A stretch of 64,000 nt of DNA from Jannaschia maritima. GTDB taxonomy: Bacteria > Pseudomonadota > Alphaproteobacteria > Rhodobacterales > Rhodobacteraceae. Positions 43,575-54,464 of the stretch are shown here, in pieces; position 1 is the first letter of the stretch; every line of letters begins with the position of its first letter. The notes under the pieces are model-generated. The model worked only from the letters and a program-made list of their open reading frames with translations, did not search any database and was not told where the DNA came from. The stretch lies in the NCBI RefSeq assembly GCF_030973515.1, contig NZ_JARGZA010000013.1:1-64000 (forward strand), in the 5' to 3' direction. Made by a program: the position numbers and the translations under genes.

Positions 43575-44168
43575 TCAGCGGGTCAGGCGCAGGACGTCGT
43601 TCTCGATCTCGATGCGTCCGAACGTCTGCAGGTACGACATCCCCAGCAGGCTCTGGCTCATCTCCCCGCCGTTCACGACGGCCCGCACGTTTCGGTCCAC
43701 CGCATCCCCCAGCCGCACCTCGTCCAGCACGACGTCTGCGGTCCGGACCTCGCCGTTCGCGGTCCGCGCCCTGCCGGAAAAGCGCAGCGATTCCAGATCG
43801 ATGCCGGCACGTTCGGCGTCGTCGCGGGTCAGCACCATGTCGGTCGCGCCGGTGTCCACGACGAAGCGCACCGGCTCCCCCTCGACCCCCATTACCATGT
43901 GGTAATGCCCATCCCGCGACCGCGGCACCTCGATCGCCAGGCCCCCGTCGCCATCCACGACCACGGCTTGCCGCGGTGGCGCCATGAGTGACTGATCCTC
44001 CAGAAATATCCCCACCAACAGGGTAACCCCCGCGAAGATCGCGGCCCAGGTCAGCGCCATCCGAACCATCGCGCCCATCCGGTGTCTGTTCGCGAACAGG
44101 AACCCGAACGCGATCACCCCGCCCAGGAGCAGCCAATAGACTAGTTGCATGCCGTCGTCGGAACTCAT
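43575..44168 (-). CDS. membrane-anchored retropepsin-like aspartic protease
   Basis: A 197-residue protein of the TIGR02281-type clan AA family. It has two N-terminal membrane helices (about residues 8-25 and 35-55), then a single-lobe aspartic protease domain with the active-site FVVDTGATDMVLT and the flap-side GMSYLQTFGRIEI. As in retropepsins, it should work as a homodimer in the periplasm. ATG 44168 follows AGGGGG. In the 156-bp gap beyond its 3' end (43419-43574) an 11-bp unit GTACGGGGGGT is repeated in tandem at 43531-43552, followed by a G6/C6 self-complementary stretch. Confidence 0.9.
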   Translation of the reverse strand: MSSDDGMQLVYWLLLGGVIAFGFLFANRHRMGAMVRMALTWAAIFAGVTLLVGIFLEDQSLMAPPRQAVVVDGDGGLAIEVPRSRDGHYHMVMGVEGEPVRFVVDTGATDMVLTRDDAERAGIDLESLRFSGRARTANGEVRTADVVLDEVRLGDAVDRNVRAVVNGGEMSQSLLGMSYLQTFGRIEIENDVLRLTR

Positions 44169-44197
44169 GTCCCCCTAGATAGGGGAGGGGGCGGCGA

Positions 44198-44800
44198 TCA
44201 CCAGATGGCCAGCACGCCGTCCAAGACGAACTGGACCGACAGCGCCGCCAGCAGCATCCCCAGCAAGCGCGTGACGACGTTGATGCCCACGCGTCCCAAC
44301 GCCCGCTCCATCGGCGCGGCCAACTGGAACAGCACCAGGCAGACGCCGAGCACGGCCAGCATGACCCCCACCGCGGACGCGACGTTCATCGCGTCGCCCC
44401 CGTCCGTTAGGAGGATCATCGTGGCGATGGCCCCGGGCCCCGCGATCAGCGGCAGCGCCAGGGGGAACACGGACGGGTCGTCCACGACCACGTCGCGGTT
44501 GCCGTCCCGCCGTTCCTGGCGCCGCTCGAACAGCATCTCCAGGGCAGTCAGGAACAAAAGCAAACCGCCCGCGATGCGGAACGCGGGCATCGAGATGCCG
44601 AGGAATCCGAGCAGTGATTCCCCCGACACGGCGAACACCACGAGGATCAGCGCGGACAGGCCGAGCGCACGAAACGCGATGGCGTTGCGCGCACGTGCGG
44701 ACAGGCCCGCGGTCAGCGCCGCGAAGATGGGCGTCAGGCCGATCGGGTCGATGACCACGAACAGGGCCGTGAATGCCGTCAATGCTTCCGCCGCGCTCAT
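44198..44800 (-). CDS. MarC-family integral membrane protein
   Basis: A 200-residue, six-helix membrane protein of the MarC (UPF0056) family, whose transport substrate is unknown; the old link to multiple antibiotic resistance was withdrawn. Conserved parts: LFVVIDPIGLTPIFAALTAG, the mid-chain FPLALPLIAGPGAIATMILL, and the final helix LLAALSVQFVLDGV. ATG 44800 overlaps the ABC-F stop by four bases. Confidence 0.93.
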   Translation of the reverse strand: MSAAEALTAFTALFVVIDPIGLTPIFAALTAGLSARARNAIAFRALGLSALILVVFAVSGESLLGFLGISMPAFRIAGGLLLFLTALEMLFERRQERRDGNRDVVVDDPSVFPLALPLIAGPGAIATMILLTDGGDAMNVASAVGVMLAVLGVCLVLFQLAAPMERALGRVGINVVTRLLGMLLAALSVQFVLDGVLAIW

Positions 44801-46644
44801 GCCTCGGCCCGCTCCAGCGCCTCCGCCGCACGAATCCACAGGGCTTCCGCCCGGTCGGAGGCGTCCATCACCTCCGCGTATTTCTTGTTCCAAACCTCCA
44901 ACTGACCGGCATTGCCATCCTCGTACAGGACGGGGTCGGCCAGCTTCTTCGCAAGCTTGTCACGCATTCCCTCGATCTTCTCGACGCGAGCTTCGCAGCG
45001 ACGGACCTCGGCGCGCAACTCCAGGATCTCGTCGCGCGAAGCCTTCCGCCGATCGGCTTTCGGCTTGGCGGGCCTGCTGGGTTTTCCATCCGACAGCAGC
45101 ATCGCGCGATAGGTTTCGAGATCCCCGTCGTAGGGCTTCACCGTGCCCTCGCCGACCAGCCACAGACGGTCCGCGACCATCGACAGCAGATGCATGTCGT
45201 GACTGACGAGCACGACCGCACCGTCATAGGTCGTCAGCGCCTCCACCAACGCTTCCCTGGATTCGATGTCCAAGTGATTGGTCGGCTCGTCGAGGATCAG
45301 AAGGTGCGGCGCGTCCAGCGTGGCCAGCAGGAGCGACAGCCGCGCCTTCTGCCCGCCCGACAGGCGCGCGACTTCGACCTCCGCTTGGTCGGCACCCAGG
45401 CCAAACCCAGCCAAGCGCGCACGTAAGCGGGCGGGTGTCTCGTTCGGACGTTCCCGCTGGATATGCTGGAGTGGCGTTTCGTCCAGGTGCAGTTCGTCAA
45501 CCTGATGCTGGGCGAAGTAGCCGATCCTTAGCTTGCCGCTGGCATGGCGCTGCCCGCTGGCGGGATAAAGCTTGTTCGACAACAGCTTGGAAAGCGTGGA
45601 TTTTCCTTCTCCGTTCCGACCCAGCAAGGCGATGCGATCGTCCTGATCGAGACGCAGGTCAAGCCGTCGGAGCACGGGATCGCCGCCGTAGCCCACGGCC
45701 GCCCCCTCCAACCGCAGGATGGGAGGCGACAGTTCGTCGGGCGCCGGGAAGGTGAAGACCGTTCGGGCCGCATCCTCGGGCGCGCGGATCGTCTCCATCC
45801 GTTCGATGGCCTTCAGCCGGGATTGCGCTTGCTTCGCCTTGCTGGCCTTCGCGCGGAACCGGTCCACGAAGGCCTGCATGTGCGCCTTCGCGGCCTCCTG
45901 CTTCGCGGCCGCCGCCGCTTGCTGCATCCGGCGTTCCCGCCGCTGCCGGGCGAACTGGTCGTAGGGACCGGCATAGGTGGTGAGGGTCCGATCCTCCAGA
46001 TGCAGGATCGTGTCGACGGCGCGGTTCAACAGGCCGCGATCGTGGCTGATGATGATGACGGTGTGGGGGTAGGCGGCGAGATAGCGTTCCAGCCACAGCG
46101 CGCCTTCCAGGTCGAGGTAATTGGTCGGCTCGTCCAGCAGCAGGAGGTCGGGCTGTGCGAACAGGACGCCCGCCAGGGCGACCCGCATACGCCAGCCCCC
46201 TGAAAAGTCCCCCGTGGGTTGCGCCTGCGCCGCCTCGTCGAAGCCCAGGCCCTTCAGGATCGTCGCGGCCCGCGCTTCGGCCGACCAGGCGTCTATGTCG
46301 GTCAGACGAGTCTGCACGGCCGCGATGCGGGCAGGATCCGTCGCGATTTCGGCCTCGGCCATCAGTTCGGCCCGTTCCGCATGGGCCTCCAGCACGGTGT
46401 CTATCAGGTTCTTGTCCGATGCCGGTGCCTCCTGCGCGACGCCGCCGATCCGCGCGCGGACGGGCAGGTCGATGCGGCCCCCATCCAGCGTCAGCTCCCC
46501 TCGGATCAGACGGAACAGGGTCGTCTTGCCGGTGCCGTTGCGGCCGACCAGCCCAACCTTGTGCCCGTCGGGAATGGTCGCGGACGCTCCTTCGAACAGG
46601 GGCCGCCCCGCCACGGAATAGGAGATATCGGTGATCTGAAGCAT
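44797..46644 (-). CDS. ABC-F family ATPase (Uup/YheS-like)
   Basis: A 615-residue soluble twin ATPase without membrane helices, of the ABC-F type that acts on ribosomes. Two nucleotide sites: GRNGTGKTTL (residues 34-43) with FSGGWRMR, and GRNGEGKSTL with LSGGQKARLSLLL; each is followed by DEPTN. A charged linker lies between the two halves (KAHMQAFVDRFRAKASKAKQAQS) and a coiled-coil tail at the C-terminus, as in Uup and YheS. ATG 46644 directly precedes the first strand LQITDISYSV. Co-transcribed with marC. Confidence 0.94.
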   Translation of the reverse strand: MLQITDISYSVAGRPLFEGASATIPDGHKVGLVGRNGTGKTTLFRLIRGELTLDGGRIDLPVRARIGGVAQEAPASDKNLIDTVLEAHAERAELMAEAEIATDPARIAAVQTRLTDIDAWSAEARAATILKGLGFDEAAQAQPTGDFSGGWRMRVALAGVLFAQPDLLLLDEPTNYLDLEGALWLERYLAAYPHTVIIISHDRGLLNRAVDTILHLEDRTLTTYAGPYDQFARQRRERRMQQAAAAAKQEAAKAHMQAFVDRFRAKASKAKQAQSRLKAIERMETIRAPEDAARTVFTFPAPDELSPPILRLEGAAVGYGGDPVLRRLDLRLDQDDRIALLGRNGEGKSTLSKLLSNKLYPASGQRHASGKLRIGYFAQHQVDELHLDETPLQHIQRERPNETPARLRARLAGFGLGADQAEVEVARLSGGQKARLSLLLATLDAPHLLILDEPTNHLDIESREALVEALTTYDGAVVLVSHDMHLLSMVADRLWLVGEGTVKPYDGDLETYRAMLLSDGKPSRPAKPKADRRKASRDEILELRAEVRRCEARVEKIEGMRDKLAKKLADPVLYEDGNAGQLEVWNKKYAEVMDASDRAEALWIRAAEALERAEA

Positions 46645-46760
46645 GGCCGTGCCACTGCGCCGGGGCGCGCGCGGCGTCAACACCGGCGCGGGCGGTTCCC
46701 TTCGTCCGACACGGGTGCTAGGCGCCCGCGCGAACTCACCCTTTATTCGGAGCGAAGCCC

Positions 46761-47183
46761 ATGGCCGTCCAACGCACCTTTTCCATCATCAAGCCCGACG
46801 CGACGAAGCGGAACCTGACGGGCGCCATCATCGAGAAGTTCGAGGAAGCCGGCCTGCGGGTCGTCGCGTCCAAGCGGATCAAATTGTCCAAGGAGCAGGC
46901 GGGCCAATTCTATGCCGTGCACAAGGAACGCCCCTTCTTCGACGAGCTGACGACGTTCATGGCGTCCGAGCCGATCGTGGTGCAGGTGCTGGAAGGCGAG
47001 GACGCCATCGCGAAGAACCGCGAAGTGATGGGTGCGACCAATCCGGCGGAGGCCGCCGACGGCACCATCCGCAAGGAGTACGCGCTGTCGATCGGGGAGA
47101 ACTCCGTTCACGGCTCCGACGCTCCGGAAACGGCGGCGGAGGAGATCCAGTTCTTCTTCTCCGACCTCGAAATCGTAGGCTGA
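46761..47183 (+). CDS. ndk: nucleoside diphosphate kinase
   Basis: Transfers the terminal phosphate between nucleoside di- and triphosphates through a phosphohistidine. The 140-residue protein has [19 protein letters not shown], the Lys near residue 11, [18 protein letters not shown], and the active-site His in [13 protein letters not shown]. Length is exactly typical. Divergent from the ABC-F gene across 116 bp. Confidence 0.98.
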   Translation: MAVQRTFSIIKPDATKRNLTGAIIEKFEEAGLRVVASKRIKLSKEQAGQFYAVHKERPFFDELTTFMASEPIVVQVLEGEDAIAKNREVMGATNPAEAADGTIRKEYALSIGENSVHGSDAPETAAEEIQFFFSDLEIVG

Positions 47184-47197
47184 TCCGGCTGGCCTGC

Positions 47198-47218
47198 GTG
47201 CCGGGCCAAACCCGGTAC
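47198..47218 (+). terminator. weak hairpin after ndk
   Basis: GTGCCGGG and CCCGGTAC pair across a CCAAA loop (one G-T pair) 15 bp after the ndk stop. There is no T-run, so termination is uncertain. Confidence 0.3.
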
Positions 47219-47337
47219 CATGCAGGTCTCATGAATGCAGTCCGACATGCGCGCCGCGGGCGGCCCCTCGTGCCGCTCGCCTCGTTTCGGGCCGTGCCGG
47301 TGTTGCCCGTCGCGACCACCGGGCGTAGCGGCGTCCC

Positions 47338-48711
47338 ATGATCCCGCTTCGCATCCACATGACCCGGACGCTCACGCTTGGATTGCCACTCGTGGGCAGT
47401 CAGGTCGCGCAGATGTTGATCGGCTTGACCGACACGCTGATGCTGGGCCGCTATTCCGTGCCCGCGCTGGCTGCGGGAACCCTAGGCGCGACGTTCTTCT
47501 TCACGTTGTTCTTGCTGACTTCGGGCTTCGCCTATGGGATCATAGGTCTGTCGTCGGACGCGGCGGGGCGGGGCGACGAACGCGGCGTGCGACGCGCGGC
47601 GCGGATGGGCCTGTGGCTGGCCGTGCTCGCCGGACTGGCCGCGATGCCGATCATGTTCCTGTCCGGTCCGATCCTCACGGCGCTCGGGCAGCCGGCCGAC
47701 GTGGTGATTCAGGCGGAGGCCTATCTCCGCATCGTCGCCCTCGGCCTCGTCCCAGCACTGTTCACGGTGACGATCCGATCGCATCTCTCCGCGCTCGAAC
47801 GCACCCGGATCGTGTTATGGGTCACGCTGGCGGGCGTCGCGTTGAACGTGGGGCTGAACGCGATCCTGATCTTCGGCGCCGGTCCGTTCCCCGAACTGGG
47901 CGTGCGTGGCGCGGCATGGGCCAGCGTGGGCGTCAACGTCGCGATGGGCGCGATGCTCGCCCTCTATGCGGCACGGGGTCCCGGCATGGCCCGGTGGGAA
48001 CTGTTCCGCAACCCGCTGCGGCCCGACTGGCAGGCGTTCGGCCAAGTGTTCCGCCTGGGTTGGCCGATCGGTCTGACGCATGTATCGGAGTCGGGACTGT
48101 TCGCGGCCTCGGCCCTGATGATGGGCAATCTGGGCACTCGTGAATTGGCCGCGCACGGCATCGCGATCCAGATCGCGGGGGCGACGTTCATGGTGCATCT
48201 CGGCCTGTCGCAGGCCGCGACCGTCCGGGTCGGCCGCTATGCCGGACAAGGCGATCGGGGCGGGCTGCGCGATGCGGCGGTGGCCGCGTTCGCGCTATCG
48301 GGCATCGCGGTGGCGCTTGCCATGGCCCTCTATTGGTTCGCGGGCGGGACGATGGTGGGGGCGTTCCTGGATCCGGGGGACCCGCAGGCGGCGACGATCC
48401 TGTCGCTCGGCGTGGGGCTGTTGCTGGTCGCGGGCCTGTTCCAACTGGTCGATGCGGGTCAGGTCATGGCCCTGGGCTGCCTGCGTGGATTGCAGGACAC
48501 AAAGCGGCCGATGATCTATGCGGTGCTCGCCTATTGGGGGTGCGGGATCCCGGTCAGCTATCTGTTCGGCTTCCACACCGCGTTGGGTGCCTATGGGGTA
48601 TGGTTGGGACTATGCGTCGGATTGGCCGTCGCGGCGATCCTGCTGACGGTCCGGTTCTGGCGCCTCGTCGCGGACCGGGATGCTCGTCCCATCCGGCTGG
48701 GAAGCGTCTGA
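47338..48711 (+). CDS. MATE-family multidrug/toxin efflux transporter
   Basis: A 457-residue inner-membrane antiporter with twelve predicted helices in two bundles. LGLPLVGSQVAQMLIGLTDTLMLGRYS at the N-terminus and GWPIGLTHVSESGLFAASALMMG in the second half are typical DinF/NorM-like MATE stretches. Substrates cannot be named. ATG 47338 is the first start; an in-frame ATG at 47359 would give the more usual short N-terminus. Confidence 0.92.
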   Translation: MIPLRIHMTRTLTLGLPLVGSQVAQMLIGLTDTLMLGRYSVPALAAGTLGATFFFTLFLLTSGFAYGIIGLSSDAAGRGDERGVRRAARMGLWLAVLAGLAAMPIMFLSGPILTALGQPADVVIQAEAYLRIVALGLVPALFTVTIRSHLSALERTRIVLWVTLAGVALNVGLNAILIFGAGPFPELGVRGAAWASVGVNVAMGAMLALYAARGPGMARWELFRNPLRPDWQAFGQVFRLGWPIGLTHVSESGLFAASALMMGNLGTRELAAHGIAIQIAGATFMVHLGLSQAATVRVGRYAGQGDRGGLRDAAVAAFALSGIAVALAMALYWFAGGTMVGAFLDPGDPQAATILSLGVGLLLVAGLFQLVDAGQVMALGCLRGLQDTKRPMIYAVLAYWGCGIPVSYLFGFHTALGAYGVWLGLCVGLAVAAILLTVRFWRLVADRDARPIRLGSV

Positions 48712-48789
48712 GTCTCCGTCTCCCACAATGTCGGCATGAACGCCTCCGCGGACTGCCGATGGTCGCCCGTCCGCCCCATCGCGGGCCCG

Positions 48790-50031
<1,242 letters not shown>

Positions 50032-50069
50032 CTAGGGTGCCCCCGACCCAGGATCAAGGAGCGTGAGCG

Positions 50070-50447
50070 ATGCCGGACCAGGCCGCGGATGACGATTGGT
50101 ACGATCCCGAAGCCACGACGTTCGGCGATCGGCTGACGGGCGCGCGCGAGGCGGCGGGCCTGACCCAAGCCGAGTTGGCCGACCGGCTCGGCGTCTCGTC
50201 GGAGACCGTTGGGGCATGGGAATCCGATCGCGCCGAGCCGCGCGCCGATCGCGTGTCGCGCTTGGCGGGCATGCTGAACGTGTCCTTGATGTGGCTGCTG
50301 ACGGGCGTGGGCGAGGGGACGGTCGCGGGGACGGACGATGCCAGCCTGCTGGAAGCCGTCATCAGGGCGCACAAGGACGCCGCGCTCTTGTCCGACCGCC
50401 TGAGAGTTTTGGAAGATCGGCTCCGCGAACGCCTGGGGGTCGAATGA
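50070..50447 (+). CDS. XRE-family helix-turn-helix regulator
   Basis: A 125-residue DNA-binding protein. The HTH spans about residues 17-72: FGDRLTGAREAAGLTQAELADRLGVSSETVGAWE is a textbook XRE domain. A helical C-terminal tail with a possible coiled coil (LLSDRLRVLEDRLRERL) follows. Its stop overlaps the sdhE start (ATGA), so it may regulate or report on succinate dehydrogenase assembly; the targets are unknown. Confidence 0.92.
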   Translation: MPDQAADDDWYDPEATTFGDRLTGAREAAGLTQAELADRLGVSSETVGAWESDRAEPRADRVSRLAGMLNVSLMWLLTGVGEGTVAGTDDASLLEAVIRAHKDAALLSDRLRVLEDRLRERLGVE

Positions 50448-50716
50448 CCGACGATCGAGAGGATCGCGCCACGCGCCTGCGCCGCCTGCGCCTGCGATCC
50501 TGGCGGCGGGGCATCCGCGAGATGGATCTGATCCTGGGGGGCTACGCGGACGAGCACCTCGACGGGATGGTACCGGACGAGGTCGACGTGTACGAAGCGG
50601 CCTTGGGCGAAGCCGATCACGACCTTCTGAACTGGGTCACCGGGCGCGACGCGCCACCTCCGCGATACGCGCAGCTGATGGCCGCGCTGAACCGACGCGC
50701 GGCACGATCCCGCTGA
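50444..50716 (+). CDS. sdhE: FAD assembly factor SdhE
   Basis: SdhE (DUF339/Sdh5) promotes covalent flavinylation of SdhA and FrdA. The 90-residue helical protein has the defining RGxxE motif in RSWRRGIREMDLILGGYAD, then EVDVYEAALGEADHDLLNWVTG. Length matches the family (80-95). ATG 50444 overlaps the end of the XRE gene by four bases. No sdh genes are in the window. Confidence 0.95.
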   Translation: MTDDREDRATRLRRLRLRSWRRGIREMDLILGGYADEHLDGMVPDEVDVYEAALGEADHDLLNWVTGRDAPPPRYAQLMAALNRRAARSR

Positions 50717-50783
50717 CTTTACGCTTTGTTGGGATTTTTCTGCGACGACATGCGCCAACGTCGCCGCGAAAGGTCTGCCACCC

Positions 50784-51281
50784 ATGAGCCGCTTGGACAA
50801 CATTCAACCGAGGAACGCGCCGGACTTCATGTCCGGATACCTCGATTCCCTCCAATTAGTGGAGCGCCTGCATCGCCTGCTGCTGGACGTCATCAAGGAC
50901 GAGTTCGAACGCTTGTCCATCCTCGAGATCAACGCCGTCCAGGGGCTGTTGCTGTTCAACATCGCCGACAACGAGGTGACGGCGGGCGAGCTGAAGAGCC
51001 GTGGCTACTACCAAGGTTCGAACGTCAGCTACAACCTGAAGAAGCTCGTCGATCTGGGATACATGCACCACCAGCGTTGCGAGATCGACCGCCGTGCCGT
51101 GCGCGTCCGCCTGACGGAGAAGGGGCGCGACGTCCGCGACGCGGTCGCCGACCTGTTCCAGCGCCACGCCGACGGGATCCGCCACACCGGCGTCCTGTCC
51201 GATGCCGGTCTCGTCGAGATCGTATCCACCCTTCGTCGCGTGGAACGGTATTGGAGCGATCAGATACGGTACATCTACTGA
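50784..51281 (+). CDS. MarR-family winged-helix regulator
   Basis: A 165-residue regulator. Helices (FMSGYLDSLQLVERLHRLLLDVIKDE) precede a winged helix with VTAGELKSRGYYQGSNVSYNLKKLVDLGYM and the wing RAVRVRLTEKGRDV, then a dimerisation helix. It resembles the LdtR-like MarR proteins of alphaproteobacteria, which respond to envelope stress; this subgroup call is tentative. It stands alone, with a 382-bp gap downstream. Confidence 0.88.
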   Translation: MSRLDNIQPRNAPDFMSGYLDSLQLVERLHRLLLDVIKDEFERLSILEINAVQGLLLFNIADNEVTAGELKSRGYYQGSNVSYNLKKLVDLGYMHHQRCEIDRRAVRVRLTEKGRDVRDAVADLFQRHADGIRHTGVLSDAGLVEIVSTLRRVERYWSDQIRYIY

Positions 51282-51663
51282 ACCCAGAACGGTAGTGGCT
51301 GGTGAAGATTGGACTGACTGTTGTCTCTGAACTGCGAGCGGGCCTCCTGTAAATGACGTCGTGACCAAGGAGAAGCTTCGGCGTAGGCGGGAGCGTCACG
51401 AGATCGAGGTGGAGGAACTGCGCACCGATACCGTGCCGGTGCTGCGCGAAGCGCGATCTCCTTCGACGATGCCCGCAGCCCTCGTGATCGCGTTCGTCGG
51501 GCTCTGGTCGCCGTCGCCGTCGAACTGACGCCGCTTCGCAGGCTTTCCTCGGCGCCGCTTGCACCCCCAACCAACGATCCCTAGAAGGGCGCGGATTTCA
51601 TCGCCCGGGCCGGGTCCTACCGGCGATCCCCCGGGCGGCCATACGCCCCCGAGGATGCTCTAC
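51282..51663. other. 382-bp gap between the MarR-type gene and tig
   Basis: No supported gene. A 55-codon open frame from GTG 51361 to 51528 has a charged helical start (KEKLRRRRERHEIEVEEL) and a hydrophobic end, but no ribosome site, so it is not called. No tRNA fold or strong terminator was recognised. The part nearest tig presumably holds its promoter. Confidence 0.45.
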
Positions 51664-52992
51664 ATGCAAGTCACCGAGACGCTGAACGAAGGCCTCAAGC
51701 GCGCCTATTCCATTACCGTGCCCGCCTCCGAGCTCGACGCGAAGGTGGACGCGAAGCTGGCAGAAGCGCAGCCCACCGTCGAGATGAAGGGATTTCGCAA
51801 GGGTAAAGTGCCGATGGCGCTACTGAAGAAGCAGTTCGGTCTGCGCCTGATGGGCGAGGCGATGCAGGAGAGCATCGACGGCGCCATGTCCAAGCATTTC
51901 GAGGAGACGGGCGACCGCCCCGCGATGCAGCCCAAGGTCGAAATGGCGAACCAGGACTGGAAGCCTGGCGATGACGTCGCGGTCGCCCTGTCCTACGAGG
52001 CGCTGCCCGACGTGCCGGAGGTCGACTTCTCCGACGTGGCGATCGAACGCCTGGTGGTCAAGCCAGCCGAGTCCGATCTGGACGAGGCTTTGAAGTCACT
52101 AGCATCCTCTGCCCAGACCTTCGAGGCAAAGGACGGTGCAGCGGAGGACGGCGATCAGGTCGTGATCGACTTCAAGGGGTCGGTCGACGGCGAGTACTTC
52201 GAAGGCGGCACCGCCGAGGATTATCCCCTGGTCCTGGGATCGAACAGCTTCATCCCTGGCTTCGAGGCACAGCTCGCCGGCGCAACGGCCGGCGACGAGA
52301 AGGTCGTCGAAGTCACCTTCCCGGAGGATTATCAAGCGGAGAACCTGGCTGGGAAGCAGGCCAGGTTCGAATGCAAAGTGAAGGAGGTGAAGGCCCCCGC
52401 GGAGGCCGCGTTGGACGACGAGTTGGCGAAGCGCTTCGGTGCCGAGGATCTGAATGCGTTGAAGGGTCAGATCGCCGAACGTCTGAAGGCCGAGTACGCC
52501 GGCGCGGCGCGCCAAGTCGTCAAGCGTCGTCTGCTCGACCAACTCGACGGGAAGGTCGATTTCGATCTGCCCCCGAGCCTGCTGCAGGCGGAGGCCGATC
52601 AGATCGCTCATCAGTTGTGGCATGAGGAGAACCCCGACGTTCAGGGCCACGACCACGACAAGATCGAGCCGACGGAGGAACACACCAAGCTGGCCGAACG
52701 CCGCGTCCGATTGGGTCTACTGCTGGCCGAACTGGGTCAGAAGGCGGAAGTCACGGTCTCCGATCAAGAGATGACGCAAGCGATCATGCAGCAGGCGCGA
52801 CAGTATCCCGGCCAGGAGCGGGAGTTCTTCGAGTTCATTCAGAAGAATCCCCAGGCCGCCCAACAAGTCCGCGCGCCATTGTTCGAGGACAAGGTCATCG
52901 ACCACATCCTCGATCAGGCTGAGGTCACCGACAGGACCGTCAGCAAGGAGGAGCTGCAGGCCGAGTTGGAGAAGCTCGAAGAGGACGCTTAG
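51664..52992 (+). CDS. tig: trigger factor
   Basis: A ribosome-bound chaperone and prolyl isomerase. The 442-residue protein has the ribosome-docking loop [17 protein letters not shown] (about residues 45-61), the FKBP-type domain [21 protein letters not shown] through SNSFIPGFE (about 160-200), and the helical C-domain with the [11 protein letters not shown] region. ATG 51664 begins [13 protein letters not shown], the expected N-terminus. A C-terminal acidic tail completes it. Confidence 0.97.
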   Translation: MQVTETLNEGLKRAYSITVPASELDAKVDAKLAEAQPTVEMKGFRKGKVPMALLKKQFGLRLMGEAMQESIDGAMSKHFEETGDRPAMQPKVEMANQDWKPGDDVAVALSYEALPDVPEVDFSDVAIERLVVKPAESDLDEALKSLASSAQTFEAKDGAAEDGDQVVIDFKGSVDGEYFEGGTAEDYPLVLGSNSFIPGFEAQLAGATAGDEKVVEVTFPEDYQAENLAGKQARFECKVKEVKAPAEAALDDELAKRFGAEDLNALKGQIAERLKAEYAGAARQVVKRRLLDQLDGKVDFDLPPSLLQAEADQIAHQLWHEENPDVQGHDHDKIEPTEEHTKLAERRVRLGLLLAELGQKAEVTVSDQEMTQAIMQQARQYPGQEREFFEFIQKNPQAAQQVRAPLFEDKVIDHILDQAEVTDRTVSKEELQAELEKLEEDA

Positions 52993-53017
52993 CTGGCACT
53001 TTGATTAGCAGGGGAAG

Positions 53018-53039
53018 CCCCCTCGCGCAAAGCGGGGGG
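53018..53039 (+). terminator. hairpin terminator after tig
   Basis: CCCCCTCGC and GCGGGGGG pair around GCAAA with one bulged T, 26 bp after the tig stop and before a convergent gene. Only AATTA follows, so strength is moderate. Confidence 0.5.
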
Positions 53040-53090
53040 AATTACGGTCGCCAGATCGTTCGCGCGACGTTCGGGCGGATCCGGCTCGAG

Positions 53091-54290
53091 CTAGTCCGAC
53101 GCCTCGGTCACTTGCAGGATCGCGCCATTGTCGAAATCGGTCAGCATCAGGAAGCTTCCATCGTCCAGCACCTCGACATCACGAATGCGGCCCTGGTCGC
53201 GTAGAAGGCGCTCCTCCTCCACCACGACCCCTTCCTCCAGGGACAGGCGCACGACGCCGCCGGGATAGAGCGAACCGATCAGCAGATCGCCGTTCCAGTC
53301 GCCGAACTGGGTCCCGGAATGGAACTGCATTCCCCCTGGCGCGATCACCGGATCCCAGAAGTAGACGGGCTGCTCCATGCCTTCCATCGCCGCCCGACCC
53401 GACCCGACCTCGTCGCCGTTGTAGTTCTCGCCATAGCTGATGACCGGCCAGCCGTAGTTCAGGCCGGCCTCCGGTCGGTTCAGCTCGTCCCCGCCGGCGG
53501 GTCCGTGCTCGATCGTCCATAGGGTGCCATCGGCGTCCACGGCGGCGCCCTGCACGTTGCGATGGCCATAGGACCAGATGCCCGGAACGGCGTCGGCGGC
53601 GTCGAAGGACGGGTTGCCGTCCGGGACGGTGCCATCGGGGTTCAGACGCATGACCTTGCCGTAGGTCTTGTCCAGATCCTGCGCGAAGACCCGTTCGCGG
53701 CGCGAGGAATGCTCGCCCGTCGTGATCGCGACCGTGCCGTCGTCCAGGAAGACGATGCGCGATCCGTAATGCATGGGCGTCGGAGACGGCGGCCCCTGGA
53801 CGAAGATGTCCTCCACCTCCGTGAGTTGGGCCAGGTCGTCCGACAGCGTAGCCCGCGCGGCCGCGGTGACGCTGCCGCCGTCGACGGGCTTGGCATAGGT
53901 CAGGTAGATCCTTCGATCGTCGGCGAATTCCGGACCGACCGCAACGTCCAGGAGGCCGCCCTGGTTCTGGGCCAACACGGCGGGCACGCCGCCGATGGGG
54001 GCGGACAGGTTGCCGTCCGCCGTGACGTGGCGCAATTGCCCCGAGCGTTCGGTGACGAGATAGCCGCCTCCGTCGGGCAGGACGGCGATCCCCCAGGGGT
54101 GGACCAGGCCACCGACCACCGTCTCCACGTTCAGATCGACGTCGGACTCCTCGAGGTTCGCGCGGAACTGCTCCGCGAAGGCGGGTTGGAAATCGGTGTT
54201 GCGCTCACCCCAGGTGAAGCCCTGCGAGGCGGCGGGCTGGATCAGGAGGAACGCCAGGGGCGGGGCAGCAGTAAGGGCACGGATGGGCAT
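53091..54290 (-). CDS. PQQ-dependent aldose sugar dehydrogenase (YliI/GDH-B type)
   Basis: A 399-residue periplasmic beta-propeller enzyme that oxidises sugars. After a signal peptide (ending AASQ) come GLVHPWGIAVLPDGGGYLVTER, VGPEFADDRRIYLTYA, GSRIVFLDDGTVAITTGEHSSR, YGHRNVQG and EHGPAGGDELNRPEAGLNYGWP, which carry the PQQ/calcium-binding residues of the soluble glucose dehydrogenase fold. ATG 54290 follows GGGAGA; the longer frame is rejected. PQQ synthesis genes are not in the window. Confidence 0.92.
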   Translation of the reverse strand: MPIRALTAAPPLAFLLIQPAASQGFTWGERNTDFQPAFAEQFRANLEESDVDLNVETVVGGLVHPWGIAVLPDGGGYLVTERSGQLRHVTADGNLSAPIGGVPAVLAQNQGGLLDVAVGPEFADDRRIYLTYAKPVDGGSVTAAARATLSDDLAQLTEVEDIFVQGPPSPTPMHYGSRIVFLDDGTVAITTGEHSSRRERVFAQDLDKTYGKVMRLNPDGTVPDGNPSFDAADAVPGIWSYGHRNVQGAAVDADGTLWTIEHGPAGGDELNRPEAGLNYGWPVISYGENYNGDEVGSGRAAMEGMEQPVYFWDPVIAPGGMQFHSGTQFGDWNGDLLIGSLYPGGVVRLSLEEGVVVEEERLLRDQGRIRDVEVLDDGSFLMLTDFDNGAILQVTEASD

Positions 54291-54430
54291 GTCGGGTCTC
54301 CCGGATAATCGGTTCGATCGCACAGCTAGCGCGGCGGCGAAGGGGGTCACATCACGATCGGATGGGCGGCTTGTGCCCGGACCGCTCGTCGACCGCGATC
54401 CGCTCGGCGCCGTCCCACCATAAGGACAGA

Positions 54431-54450
54431 CCCGGGGCTCAGCCCCCGGG
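54431..54450 (-). terminator. hairpin after the CpdB-type gene
   Basis: CCCGGGGC and GCCCCCGGG pair with one bulge around TCA, 15 bp beyond the stop of the minus-strand nucleotidase gene. No clear T-run on the minus strand. Confidence 0.45.
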
Positions 54451-54464
54451 GCCGTTTGCGATCG

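Noticed and set aside
51361-51528. 55-codon frame (GTG start) with a charged helix and hydrophobic end between the MarR-type gene and tig
   Set aside because: No ribosome-binding site, no homology I recognise, and such short frames are frequent by chance at this GC; noted for comparison with relatives.
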